From the NCBI GenBank assembly GCA_000583135.1, contig JFBG01000038.1, positions 38,696 through 102,695 on the forward strand: a stretch of DNA of 64,000 bases, written 5' to 3'. Below the pieces are notes generated by a model. It ran no database searches, was not told the origin of the DNA, and worked only from the letters and a program-made list of their open reading frames with translations. A program made the position numbers and the translations under genes. Shown here one piece after another: positions 1 through 7,639 of the stretch (position 1 is its first letter; every line of letters begins with the position of its first letter). Source of the DNA: Thioalkalivibrio sp. HK1 (GTDB taxonomy: Bacteria > Pseudomonadota > Gammaproteobacteria > HK1).

Positions 1-499
1 TCTGGCCTTGGGCTTGGGTGCCCGCCCAGACATAGTTGACGGCTCGGGTTTTCCAGCGAAGGATGGGATGAGAGCGAACCACATAGACCCTCGCACTGTA
101 ATCGTCCCCCTCCTTCGTGCGTTCATCGGCTCCGGGGATGCTCTTGTCGATCCGCCAATCCCAGTGTAGATAAGGGGTTTTCTCGAGATCGACGCGGATC
201 TCTAGATAAAGCACCGAGGCGGTACTTCGGCTCGTCGCCCGCAATGCCGGACGCTCGGAAATCTCCACCGCCTCGTAGATCGTTTGGCCGCTGAATATCC
301 TCTCCTTCCACATATCCTGTCCGGCATCTTGCCCCCAGGATTCGATATCGGCGTCGGAGAGGATCGAAACCCGATCCGGCTCTTGCGCGGCAAAGGTCTG
401 CGCCGGCAGAAAAAAACATCCGATGATGCACATCGTCGCCGCCACCGGCGAGCGTATCGATGACCTAAGATCGGCAAGGGTCTTTTTCGGTGATCGCAT
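1..499 (-). CDS. DUF3047 family secreted protein, C-terminus beyond the window
   Basis: The reverse frame is open from the ATG at 499 to the left edge (166 codons), so the C-terminal part is missing. An in-frame TAA lies just upstream of this ATG, which limits the start. The N-terminus has basic residues, a hydrophobic stretch around residues 18-38 and an Ala-x-Ala-like site before QEPDR, so export is likely. The segment with LHWDWRIDKSIPGADERTKEGDD, then ARVYV and later VNYVW, is the conserved core of DUF3047. The family has no established biochemical role that I know of. It lies downstream of tupA on the same strand, separated by about 130 bp that hold an inverted repeat, so it may be transcribed separately. 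Family assignment is by remembered motif only. Confidence 0.75.
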   Translation of the reverse strand, partial: MRSPKKTLADLRSSIRSPVAATMCIIGCFFLPAQTFAAQEPDRVSILSDADIESWGQDAGQDMWKERIFSGQTIYEAVEISERPALRATSRSTASVLYLEIRVDLEKTPYLHWDWRIDKSIPGADERTKEGDDYSARVYVVRSHPILRWKTRAVNYVWAGTQAQGQ

Positions 500-581
500 T
501 TTTTCTTACCCCCTGGGTGTCGTTCGGGTGATCGTCGTTGCTTGGTTCTCGCCGAATGGCGTTCCATCGATGTCTTATGAG

Positions 582-600
582 ACTATCGTCTATCGATAGT
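582..600. repeat. Inverted repeat ACTATCG-5-CGATAGT
   Basis: There are perfect 7-bp arms at 582-588 and 594-600 around TCTAT, followed by a further similar TATCAATAGT at about 604-613. It sits between the end of tupA and the start of the DUF3047 gene. No T-run follows the arms on either strand, so it is not a classic intrinsic terminator. It may be an operator or a weak transcription pause site. Confidence 0.4.
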
Positions 601-627
601 ATCTATCAATAGTGCTGAATGCCCCTC

Positions 628-1512
628 TCACCGCTTCGCATTCGGAAAGAACAAAGGCTGCCCGTCGATGCGATACGAGGCGATCGCCTCCTGTCCGGTG
701 CTCGATAGGATCCAATCCACGAATCGCCGTCCTTGTTTCGCTTTGACTCCGGGATGACGATCGGGATTGACAAGGATGATCCCGTACTGGTTGAACAGCC
801 TCGGATCGCCTTGCACCAATATCCGATGATTCCCTTTGTTGCCGAAGGCGATCCAAGTGGCGCGATCCGTCAGCGCATAGGCATCCATCCCCACCGCGAT
901 ATTGAGCGTCGTTCCCATCCCCGAGCCCGTTTCCCGATACCAACGACCCGAAGCCGCCTGCACATCCACCCCGGCCATCCGCCACAATCGCAGTTCCGCC
1001 TTGTGGGTTCCGCTGTCGTCACCTCGAGAAGCGAAGGGTCGTTTCGTATCGGCGATCATCGATAGCGCCGAGGGCGCATCGTCTTGACCTTCGATCCCCG
1101 CAGGATCCCGAGCCGGTCCGACGATGATGAAATCGTTGTACATCACATCGAAGCGCTCGACCCCGTGACCCTCGGCCACGAAACGCTCTTCGTCGATCCT
1201 GGAATGGGTCAGCAGAACATCCCCGTCTCCGTTTTTAGCATTGCGCAGCGCCTGACCGGTACCCACCGCCACCACCCTGACCTCGATACCGGTATCGGCC
1301 TGAAAGAGCGGTAGCAGATGCTCGAAAAGACCGGAGTTCCGGGTCGATGTCGTCGATTGGACGATGATAAAGGGCGAGTCGTTCTCTTGGGCGAAGGCGA
1401 GCGAAGACAGACCCATTAAGATCGAGAGGGCCAAAGCGGCGAGGAGCGGATAAAGCCCGATGCTTGGAAAGAATCCACGGCGAGACGGCAAGGCCGTCGA
1501 CGATCCGAACAC
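628..1512 (-). CDS. tupA: Tungstate ABC transporter, periplasmic binding protein TupA
   Basis: This is the substrate-binding protein of a TupABC importer; it captures tungstate in the periplasm. After the signal peptide the sequence reads IIVQSTTSTRNSGL, then VVAVGTGQALRNA, GDGDVLLTH and VMYNDFIIVGPARDPAG, the hallmark blocks of TupA, which distinguish it from ModA. I chose the GTG at 1512 as start because AAAGGAA lies 7 nt upstream and the resulting 294-residue protein begins with a normal signal peptide ending at AFA-QENDS. The open frame continues to 1665, but that extension is arginine-rich, unlike the family, and comes close to tupC. It is the last gene of tupB-tupC-tupA. The physiological link is probably the W/Mo enzyme formate dehydrogenase encoded further right. 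Confidence 0.92.
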   Translation of the reverse strand: MFGSSTALPSRRGFFPSIGLYPLLAALALSILMGLSSLAFAQENDSPFIIVQSTTSTRNSGLFEHLLPLFQADTGIEVRVVAVGTGQALRNAKNGDGDVLLTHSRIDEERFVAEGHGVERFDVMYNDFIIVGPARDPAGIEGQDDAPSALSMIADTKRPFASRGDDSGTHKAELRLWRMAGVDVQAASGRWYRETGSGMGTTLNIAVGMDAYALTDRATWIAFGNKGNHRILVQGDPRLFNQYGIILVNPDRHPGVKAKQGRRFVDWILSSTGQEAIASYRIDGQPLFFPNAKR

Positions 1513-1628
1513 GGCGATATTCCTTTGAATGAAGAGGGTTTTCGAAGCCGGACCCGATGGCGCCCGGCAGTGCCCGATGGATATCCGAATCGGCATCGAA
1601 CGGCGAGCGTTCCAAAATCTCGCACGCT

Positions 1629-2504
1629 TCACTCGCCCTCGAGATAGAGGCGACCTTCGCTCCAAGCGCGCATCGCCGGCGAACGGGGATCATCCAATCG
1701 CTGCGATACCGGGCCTGCTTCGACGACCCTGCCCGCATGGAGAAAGATCAGGTCATCCCCGAGCCGACGCGCCTGCCCCTTGTCGTGGGTCACCAAGACG
1801 ATGGCGACCCCCTCGGCGTGGGCTTGCTCGATCAAGGACTCGACCGCATGGGTCGATGCCGGATCGAGGCTCGCCATCGGCTCGTCCAGGAAAAGCATCC
1901 TCGGGGAGGTCGATAACGCCCGCGCCAGCGAAAGACGCTGCTGCTCGCCACCGGAAAGCAATCGCGCCGGACGGTCCGCCTGATCTGCAAGGCGAGCCCG
2001 CGCAAGGGCCTTGGTCTCGCGCTCGGCACGCTCCGAGCCCCCGATGCCGCGCACCGCAAGGGCAAAACGCAGATTTCCCCGCACCGAGCGCCGCAGCATC
2101 ACCGGTCGTTGGAAAACCATCGCTTGCAGACGACGGGCGGCTCGATCGAGCCTGCGACCCTGCCAGCGCACCTCCCCGGCGGTGGGTCGCACCAAGCCGT
2201 GCAGCAAACGCAGGAGCAGGCTCTTGCCCGCACCGTTGGCCCCCATGATCACCGTGCGACGCCCGCTGCGAATATCGATATCGATATCGCGCAACAGCCA
2301 CTTTCCCCCGGCCTCGAAGCAAAGGCCTCGAGTCTCCATCAGCGGCGATTGCGGCTCCAAGGCTATTCCGTCTTTCGACTTCGAAGGCTCGGATACCCGA
2401 CGACCATCGGTTGTCGTTGCCGCGTTTTTCGAAGGCGAATCATGCGCCGCCGGAGCGAAGAGATCGATCGCGCTTTCGGACATGGTTTGAAAAATCCCGG
2501 CCAT
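1629..2504 (-). CDS. tupC: Tungstate ABC transporter, ATP-binding protein TupC
   Basis: This is the ATPase of the TupABC importer, 291 residues. Walker A is GANGAGKS (about residues 91-98), the ABC signature is LSGGEQQR and Walker B is MLFLDEP, followed by the switch histidine in LVTHD. The first 55 or so residues before METRGLCFEAGG are a low-complexity extension not needed for an ABC domain; an internal ATG at about 2483 is an alternative start. It lies 18 bp after tupB and upstream of tupA on the same strand, so a single operon B-C-A is likely. Its compact form, without a C-terminal regulatory domain, is usual for TupC and unlike many ModC proteins. Confidence 0.9.
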   Translation of the reverse strand: MAGIFQTMSESAIDLFAPAAHDSPSKNAATTTDGRRVSEPSKSKDGIALEPQSPLMETRGLCFEAGGKWLLRDIDIDIRSGRRTVIMGANGAGKSLLLRLLHGLVRPTAGEVRWQGRRLDRAARRLQAMVFQRPVMLRRSVRGNLRFALAVRGIGGSERAERETKALARARLADQADRPARLLSGGEQQRLSLARALSTSPRMLFLDEPMASLDPASTHAVESLIEQAHAEGVAIVLVTHDKGQARRLGDDLIFLHAGRVVEAGPVSQRLDDPRSPAMRAWSEGRLYLEGE

Positions 2505-2522
2505 CCTTTCGTGGGTTCATGT

Positions 2523-3230
2523 TCATGCCAAGGCGGAGCGCTCGGCGAAGGCCCGCAGCGCCATCACCCCGGCATTGATCATCACCGCCAACAGCAGCAA
2601 AACGATCCCCAGCGCCAGAGCGAGCTGCAAATTCCCTTTCGAGGTCTCGAGGGCGATGGCCGTGGTCATCACCCGCGTGACGTGGTTGATATTCCCCCCG
2701 ACGATGATCACCGCCCCGACCTCGGAGATCGCCCGGCCGAAACCCGCCAATACCGCGGTCAACAGGCTGTAGCGCGCATCCTTCATCAGTTCGAGGATGC
2801 GGCGGATCTTCCCCGCTTGCATCGATGCGAACTGCTCGGCGTATTCAAGATGCAGATCCTCGACCACTTGTCGGGTGAGGGCGGCGACGATCGGGGTGAT
2901 GAGGATCGTCTGCGCGATGATCATCGCCACCGGGGTATAGAGCAGGCCGAGCGGACCCAAGGGACCGGAGGCCGAAAGGATCAGGTAGGCGATCAGCCCC
3001 ACCACCACCGGCGGCAGCCCCATCAGCGTATTGAGAAGAACGATCAGCGCGCTGCGCCCGGGAAAGGCGAAGGCTCCCGCCAGCGCTCCGACCGGCAGAC
3101 CGATGAAGCAGGCAATCACCAAGGAAACCAAAGTGATGCGCAGCGAAAGACCGATGATCTCCATCAAATCGGGATCCAGCGCCACAAGCAACCCTGCCGC
3201 CTCGCCCAAAATGCCGCCGAAATCACTCAT
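2523..3230 (-). CDS. tupB: Tungstate ABC transporter, permease TupB
   Basis: This is the membrane permease of the tungstate importer, 235 residues. It has five or so hydrophobic segments, and the EAA-type cytoplasmic loop is in the region ALTRQVVEDLHLEYAEQFASMQAGK. The motif GLPPVVVGL and the block FGRAISEVGAVIIVGGNI are typical of the TupB/ModB/CysU permease fold. The ATG at 3230 has AGGAAGGA upstream. It is the first gene of the tupB-tupC-tupA operon, so the promoter should lie in 3231-3649, which also contains a 10-bp tandem repeat. Confidence 0.9.
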   Translation of the reverse strand: MSDFGGILGEAAGLLVALDPDLMEIIGLSLRITLVSLVIACFIGLPVGALAGAFAFPGRSALIVLLNTLMGLPPVVVGLIAYLILSASGPLGPLGLLYTPVAMIIAQTILITPIVAALTRQVVEDLHLEYAEQFASMQAGKIRRILELMKDARYSLLTAVLAGFGRAISEVGAVIIVGGNINHVTRVMTTAIALETSKGNLQLALALGIVLLLLAVMINAGVMALRAFAERSALA

Positions 3231-3649
3231 CGATAGGCATCCTTCCTAACCTCTTTCTCTTACGCCCCGATATCGGAAATACCCCTCATCGCGGAGGGCT
3301 TTTGCGCTTCGTCGGCGAAATCGCTTCGAAGCCGAGACGATCGCTCGAAAAGCCGCAGGCGGTCGGTGCGGATCATAAAGGCCATTGTCCAAGCGGTCCG
3401 GCCAAGCGATCCGGTAGTGATTCGAATGCGCATCGAACGCTTCTAGATGCGATCTTGATTTTCACCCTTGATGACTCGCCGCCTTTGTATGCGCTTTTAT
3501 GCGCTTTTATGCGCTTTTATGCGCTTTTATGCGCTTCAAGGCTTCTTCTTCCGATACGATGCCGATCGAAGCCGCCTACGAATGCCTACGAATGCCATCG
3601 AAAGAAGCGAAATCCGAGCGCCGATATCCGGCGGGATCGATGGAAAAAG
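3231..3649. other. Intergenic region between xerC and tupB
   Basis: No convincing gene is present. It should carry the promoter of tupBCA (minus strand) and the end of the xerC transcript. The only strong structure is the 10-bp tandem repeat listed separately; a short echo of CGAATGCC(T/A) follows at about 3579-3598. Confidence 0.6.
3489..3536. repeat. 10-bp tandem repeat, GCGCTTTTAT, nearly five copies
   Basis: Four exact copies run from 3491 to 3530, with partial copies on both sides. Each unit contains a TTTT tract, so the T-tracts are spaced at one helical turn. The array lies about 260 bp upstream of the tupB start. Confidence 0.9.
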
Positions 3650-4675
3650 TCACTTCTTTTTCGCCCTCGGATGCCCCCGATCATAAGCCCGCGCCAGATG
3701 CTGAAAATCGAGATGGGTATAGATCTGCGTGCTCGAAATATCGGCATGACCCAAGAGTTCTTGCACCGCCCGCAGATCCCCGCTCGATTCCAGCATATGT
3801 GTGGCGAAGGAATGTCGCAGGAGATGGGGGTAAGCGTTGATCCCGATGCCGCGCTCGAGCGAGCGACGGGAAAATCGCATCTGCACCGAGCGGGGCGAGA
3901 TCCGGCGACCTCGAAGGCTGACGAAGAGCGCTTCGACCCCGATGTGAGCGATACCCTTGCGCGCCGGCAGCCACTTTTGAATCGCCTCGCAAGCGTGGCT
4001 TCCGACCGGAACCCGCCGCTCCTTGCGCCCCTTGCCGACCACCTGCACGATCCCTTCCGCCAGATCGACATCGCCGAGATCGAGAGCGCAGAGCTCGAAA
4101 AGACGCAGGCCCGAGGAATAGGCGAGTTCCAACAGGGCGCGATCTCGCAGGCTCAAAGGATCGTCGCCCTCGATGGCGACCAGCGCACAAGCGCGATCCA
4201 CATCGAGCACCCCCGGTAGCCGCCGCGCGGATTTCGGGGCCGAGACCGAGCGCGCCGGGTTGTGATCGACATCGCCCTGTCCGATGCAAAAATCGAAGAA
4301 GGTGCGCAACGCCGAAAGGCTCCGGGCTATCGAACGCCCGCTTTGACCCGCGCGATGCCTCGAGGCTGCGAATTCCCGCACATCCTCCACTCGCACCGCC
4401 TTCCAATCGATGCCCCCCCAAGCCATATCCGATGAAGGCTCGCCCGGGCGACGCTGCATCCCTTGCGCCGCTGGATCGGATGGGGGGATCGTCGAAGCCG
4501 AAGATTTCATCGAAAAAAAAGCGTGAAAAGCCCCGAGATCGCGGCGGTAGGCGGCCACGGTATGGGCGGAAAGACCTCGGATTCTCTCGATATGCCGACA
4601 AAAAAGAACGACGGGATCGAGCGATGGATCGGGCTTCGATCCGAAATCGGGGGGCTTCGATGCGGGCGCCGACAC
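3650..4675 (-). CDS. xerC: Tyrosine recombinase XerC
   Basis: This is a site-specific recombinase that, with XerD, resolves chromosome dimers at dif; 341 residues. The N-terminal SAM-like core-binding domain begins LFCRHIERIRGLSAHTVAAY. The catalytic domain shows Arg in SSGLRLFEL, Lys in VGKGRKERR, HLLRHSFATH (His and Arg) and LGHADISSTQIYTH ending with the nucleophile Tyr. The tail LDFQHLARAYDRGHPRA is typical of gammaproteobacterial XerC and speaks against a phage or integron integrase. An insertion of about 35 residues (after FHAFFSMKS) lengthens the N-terminal domain relative to the usual 300. The start is a GTG at 4675 preceded by AGGAG. It follows dapF, as in Enterobacteria, but the DUF484 gene usually found between them is absent. 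Confidence 0.93.
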   Translation of the reverse strand: MSAPASKPPDFGSKPDPSLDPVVLFCRHIERIRGLSAHTVAAYRRDLGAFHAFFSMKSSASTIPPSDPAAQGMQRRPGEPSSDMAWGGIDWKAVRVEDVREFAASRHRAGQSGRSIARSLSALRTFFDFCIGQGDVDHNPARSVSAPKSARRLPGVLDVDRACALVAIEGDDPLSLRDRALLELAYSSGLRLFELCALDLGDVDLAEGIVQVVGKGRKERRVPVGSHACEAIQKWLPARKGIAHIGVEALFVSLRGRRISPRSVQMRFSRRSLERGIGINAYPHLLRHSFATHMLESSGDLRAVQELLGHADISSTQIYTHLDFQHLARAYDRGHPRAKKK

Positions 4676-4854
4676 GTCGAGCTCCTGTTATCGGGTGATC
4701 GTAAGGGTGATCGAGCGGCGGCTCGGGCGCACGGGGGCATCAATAAAGCGCGCAGGCAGGCGATCGAATCGGGAGGCGGATGCGATCGGCGGCCGTGATC
4801 GATCAAAGGATCTGCCCAAGGATCGTAAGACTTGCGAAAAAGGCTCCAATCCGT

Positions 4855-5829
4855 TCATAGATCGATCTCTCCTTCGAAGACCTTGGTCGCCGTCCCCGAT
4901 AGATGCACGGTCTCGCCCTCTTTCGGCCAAGAGACCTCGACGATGCCACCGGGCAACTCGACTTGCACCCCATCGGCGAGATCGCCGCTTCGCCTTCCTG
5001 CCACCACCGCCGCACAAGCCCCCGAACCGCAAGCGGGGGTCTCCCCCACTCCCCGCTCGAAAACCCGCAGGCGAATGCGATCCGGGGCGACGATCTGCAT
5101 GAATCCCGCATTCACCCCTTGGGGAAAAAAAGGATGATCCTGCAAGGCGGCGCCGATACGGCGAACGGGCGCGGCATCCGTATCCGCAACTCGCAGCACC
5201 GCATGCGGATTACCCATCGAAAGGGCGGCGAATTGCAAGGGCTCGCCGGCGATCACGAGGCAATGAAGCCCATCCGCATCCATGAGGGAAATATTCGATT
5301 GCCTCGGGCCGGGCTCGCTTTGCGATGGATCGCCGCTCTTATCTTGCGCGGGCTCGCGCTTGCTTTGTACGGGCTCGTAGCGGGGGATCGCGATCGGAAT
5401 CGCCTCCGGTTCGAAGCGGGGGGTCCCCATCTCCACCCTCACCGTCTTGTCGGGATCGATGGTGGCCCGCACTCGATGGGAAGGCATCGGCATCGAGCGA
5501 TCGGATATCGGGGGGTCGATGATCTCGAGGATCATCTCGTCTTTGTCCACAAGCCCGCTCTGTCGAGCGAAAAGCGCCATGCAGCGCATTCCGTTCCCGC
5601 AATGCCCGGCTCTGGAGCCGTCGGCATTGAAGATCGCCACCCCCAAATCCGCCTCGGAGTCGCTCGGGTCGGTCGGGGGCACCGCCAGCAATATCTGATC
5701 GCAACCCACGCCTCGACGGCGGTCGGCAAGAAAGCGAATCCGGCTCGCATCCGGCAACGGGGTACGAAGGGCGTCGGCCACCACGAAATCGTTGCCGATT
5801 CCGTGCATTTTGGTGAAGCGAAAGCGCAT
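4855..5829 (-). CDS. dapF: Diaminopimelate epimerase DapF
   Basis: It converts LL- to meso-diaminopimelate for lysine and peptidoglycan synthesis in the cytosol. The start MRFRFTKMHGIGNDF is the family N-terminus. The two catalytic cysteines are seen in GHCGNGMRC (about residue 78) and ACGSGACA (near residue 270). At 324 residues it is longer than the usual 275 because of a charged, low-complexity insertion of about 35 residues between IPIAIPRYEPV and SNISLMDADG, between the two halves of the fold. The gene is upstream of xerC on the same strand, a gammaproteobacterial arrangement. Confidence 0.95.
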   Translation of the reverse strand: MRFRFTKMHGIGNDFVVADALRTPLPDASRIRFLADRRRGVGCDQILLAVPPTDPSDSEADLGVAIFNADGSRAGHCGNGMRCMALFARQSGLVDKDEMILEIIDPPISDRSMPMPSHRVRATIDPDKTVRVEMGTPRFEPEAIPIAIPRYEPVQSKREPAQDKSGDPSQSEPGPRQSNISLMDADGLHCLVIAGEPLQFAALSMGNPHAVLRVADTDAAPVRRIGAALQDHPFFPQGVNAGFMQIVAPDRIRLRVFERGVGETPACGSGACAAVVAGRRSGDLADGVQVELPGGIVEVSWPKEGETVHLSGTATKVFEGEIDL

Positions 5830-6001
5830 CGGTTCATCGAATCCTTGGGTTGTCGCCGAGCGGTGGCTTGACTCCGAAAGCGGCTTGTTCGAGCGATGCT
5901 TTCAAGGTCGAGCGGACGATCGAATATTCACCAGCATTCGCGGGAGCATTCGCGCGAGTATTCACAAAAGGCTTCGACCGCCATCCGCCGCCGCTTCCTC
6001 G

Positions 6002-6916
6002 TCAAGGGGCTTCGGGGATAGCGACGCCTCGCCGGGGATCGAGGCTTGAGGCGGATCCTCGATCGAGCACTTGCCGCTTGACGGGGATGGCATCGAATTC
6101 GATCCGATCGGCACCGTGATAGACGAGAAAATGCCGCCCTTTGGCCCGCGCCACCATCATCACCGACAGCGCCTCGGCCAACTCCAAACCCATCTGCGTC
6201 ACGCCCGAGCGGGAAACGATCGCCGGAATCCCCATCAACGCCGCCTTCATCACGATCTCCGAGGTGAGCCTTCCGGTGGTGTAGAAAACCTTATCCGCCC
6301 CGCTGATGGAATCGAGCCACATCAGCCCGGAAATCGCATCCGCGGCGTTATGCCTGCCCACATCCTCGATGAAACTCAAGATATTCGAGCCGTGACACAA
6401 GGCGCACCCGTGCACCGCACCGGCTTGTCGATAGATCGCGTTGTAAGCGGCCATCGCCTCGAGCAGCGCATAAATCCCCGACTGAGTCAGGCGCATCGGC
6501 GGCAAACGCGTTTCGTAGACCTTATCCAAGGTACAGCTGAAAACCGTCCCCTGACCGCAGCCAGTGGTAACGATACGACCTTCCAGCTTGCGCTCGGGAT
6601 CGGCGATGCCTTTGCCGCTGACGGTGGAGATATCGACCCGCTCTCGATCCCAGTCGACCTCCACCGAGCGTATATCCTCGATATTCTCGAACAGTCGCTG
6701 ATTGCGCAGATAACCCAGAGCCAAGGCTTCTGGATGGGTGCCCAAAGTCATCAAGGTAACGATCTCTCGCCCATCCACTTTGAGCGTCAGCGGACGCTCC
6801 CCCGCAACATGCAGCTCGCGCTGTGCCCCGTATTCGTCGACGGCCAGCACCGCATGGGTCGGAGCCAACCCCGCCCGGGTCATTTGCGGTTTTCGATCGG
6901 CATTCGCTTCGTTCAT
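6002..6916 (-). CDS. fdhD: Formate dehydrogenase accessory sulfurtransferase FdhD
   Basis: It transfers sulfur from a cysteine desulfurase to the bis-MGD cofactor of formate dehydrogenase, which is needed for activity. Family blocks are LVTLMTLGTHPEALALGYL, TTGCGQGTVFS, GAVHGCALC, EDVGRHNAADAI, FYTTGRLTSEIVMKA and SRSGVTQMGLELA. Only one cysteine is present at the site where E. coli FdhD has a CxxC motif. I prefer the ATG at 6916 (MNEANADRK) because AAAGGGTGG lies upstream at reasonable spacing; a GTG at 6928 is in frame but sits directly on that sequence. The formate dehydrogenase subunits it serves are probably those at 36-42 kb. Confidence 0.93.
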   Translation of the reverse strand: MNEANADRKPQMTRAGLAPTHAVLAVDEYGAQRELHVAGERPLTLKVDGREIVTLMTLGTHPEALALGYLRNQRLFENIEDIRSVEVDWDRERVDISTVSGKGIADPERKLEGRIVTTGCGQGTVFSCTLDKVYETRLPPMRLTQSGIYALLEAMAAYNAIYRQAGAVHGCALCHGSNILSFIEDVGRHNAADAISGLMWLDSISGADKVFYTTGRLTSEIVMKAALMGIPAIVSRSGVTQMGLELAEALSVMMVARAKGRHFLVYHGADRIEFDAIPVKRQVLDRGSASSLDPRRGVAIPEAP

Positions 6917-7639
6917 CGACAAAACCACCCTTTATGAGTCGCTCTTGGCTTCGATGCGATGGGATAGGAGGAGATCGCATGCATATCGAAATGCACATCG
7001 GATGAAAGGGCGCCATCGATTTCGGCTTCGGCGGCCATCATGATTCGAAGTTCTCCATCGGGCATCGATGGGGGGCCGAGTTGCCGAATCGTCCGGCGAA
7101 AAAATCGACTCGACATCGATGATCCGGCATCGGATGCAAGATGGTAGCCTGATCGATGGCGGTCCGATCGAGATCAGGCCGGTATGCCGCACGATCGATC
7201 GAATTTTTCGCTTTTCGATGGATCGTCGAGCCGGGCGATCTCGACGCCCCAAGCCTCGGTCGTTCGAGGGCTCTTCGCCACCGCTTTCGTCGATCTTCGC
7301 CCATGCGCATATCGGCTCGGTTTCGGGCTTTTTTCTTTGCCTTTTGGTTCACGGGGTGATAGTATTACATCATCCGAAACGATCCACCGAAGTGGCCGAT
7401 GAAACGACCGTTGAAAGGGCGCAAAACGAACATCGTTTTTCGAAGGGTCTCGGCCAAGAGTAACGTCTTTACTTCGGTGTTCGGGCTTTCATAAACGCCG
7501 ATATCGGTCGATCTGGCCGATGATGACATTGCCAAGGATCGAATATCGCCTTTTTTCAGGTCACCTCGGGTATCGGAAAAGGGTACCGGAAAAAATCATT
7601 TTCAAACATGGCGATGAACAAGCATAACGGAGCCGTCCG
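6917..7639. other. Intergenic region upstream of the first giant protein
   Basis: These are divergent leader regions for fdhD and the giant protein gene. Short open frames here lack ribosome sites and conserved-looking sequence. A promoter-like pair and a TGTAAT/TATCA element lie around 7337-7369. Confidence 0.5.
7337..7365 (+). promoter_or_regulatory. Possible sigma-70 promoter with an overlapping operator-like element
   Basis: TTGCCT (7337-7342) and TAGTAT (7360-7365) are separated by 17 nt, each matching 4 of 6 consensus positions. The element TGATAGTATTACA (7357-7369) overlaps the -10. Its reverse complement shares TGTAAT and TATCA with the palindrome upstream of the second giant gene. 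The start codon is about 275 nt downstream. Confidence 0.3.

Noticed and set aside
3650..4675. xerC-like gene as an integrase of a genomic island or integron
   Set aside because: Its C-terminus and its dapF neighbour identify the housekeeping XerC; no attachment site or cassette array is seen.
7068..7463. 131-codon frame upstream of the first giant gene
   Set aside because: No ribosome site, arginine-rich random-like sequence, and it overlaps the likely promoter.
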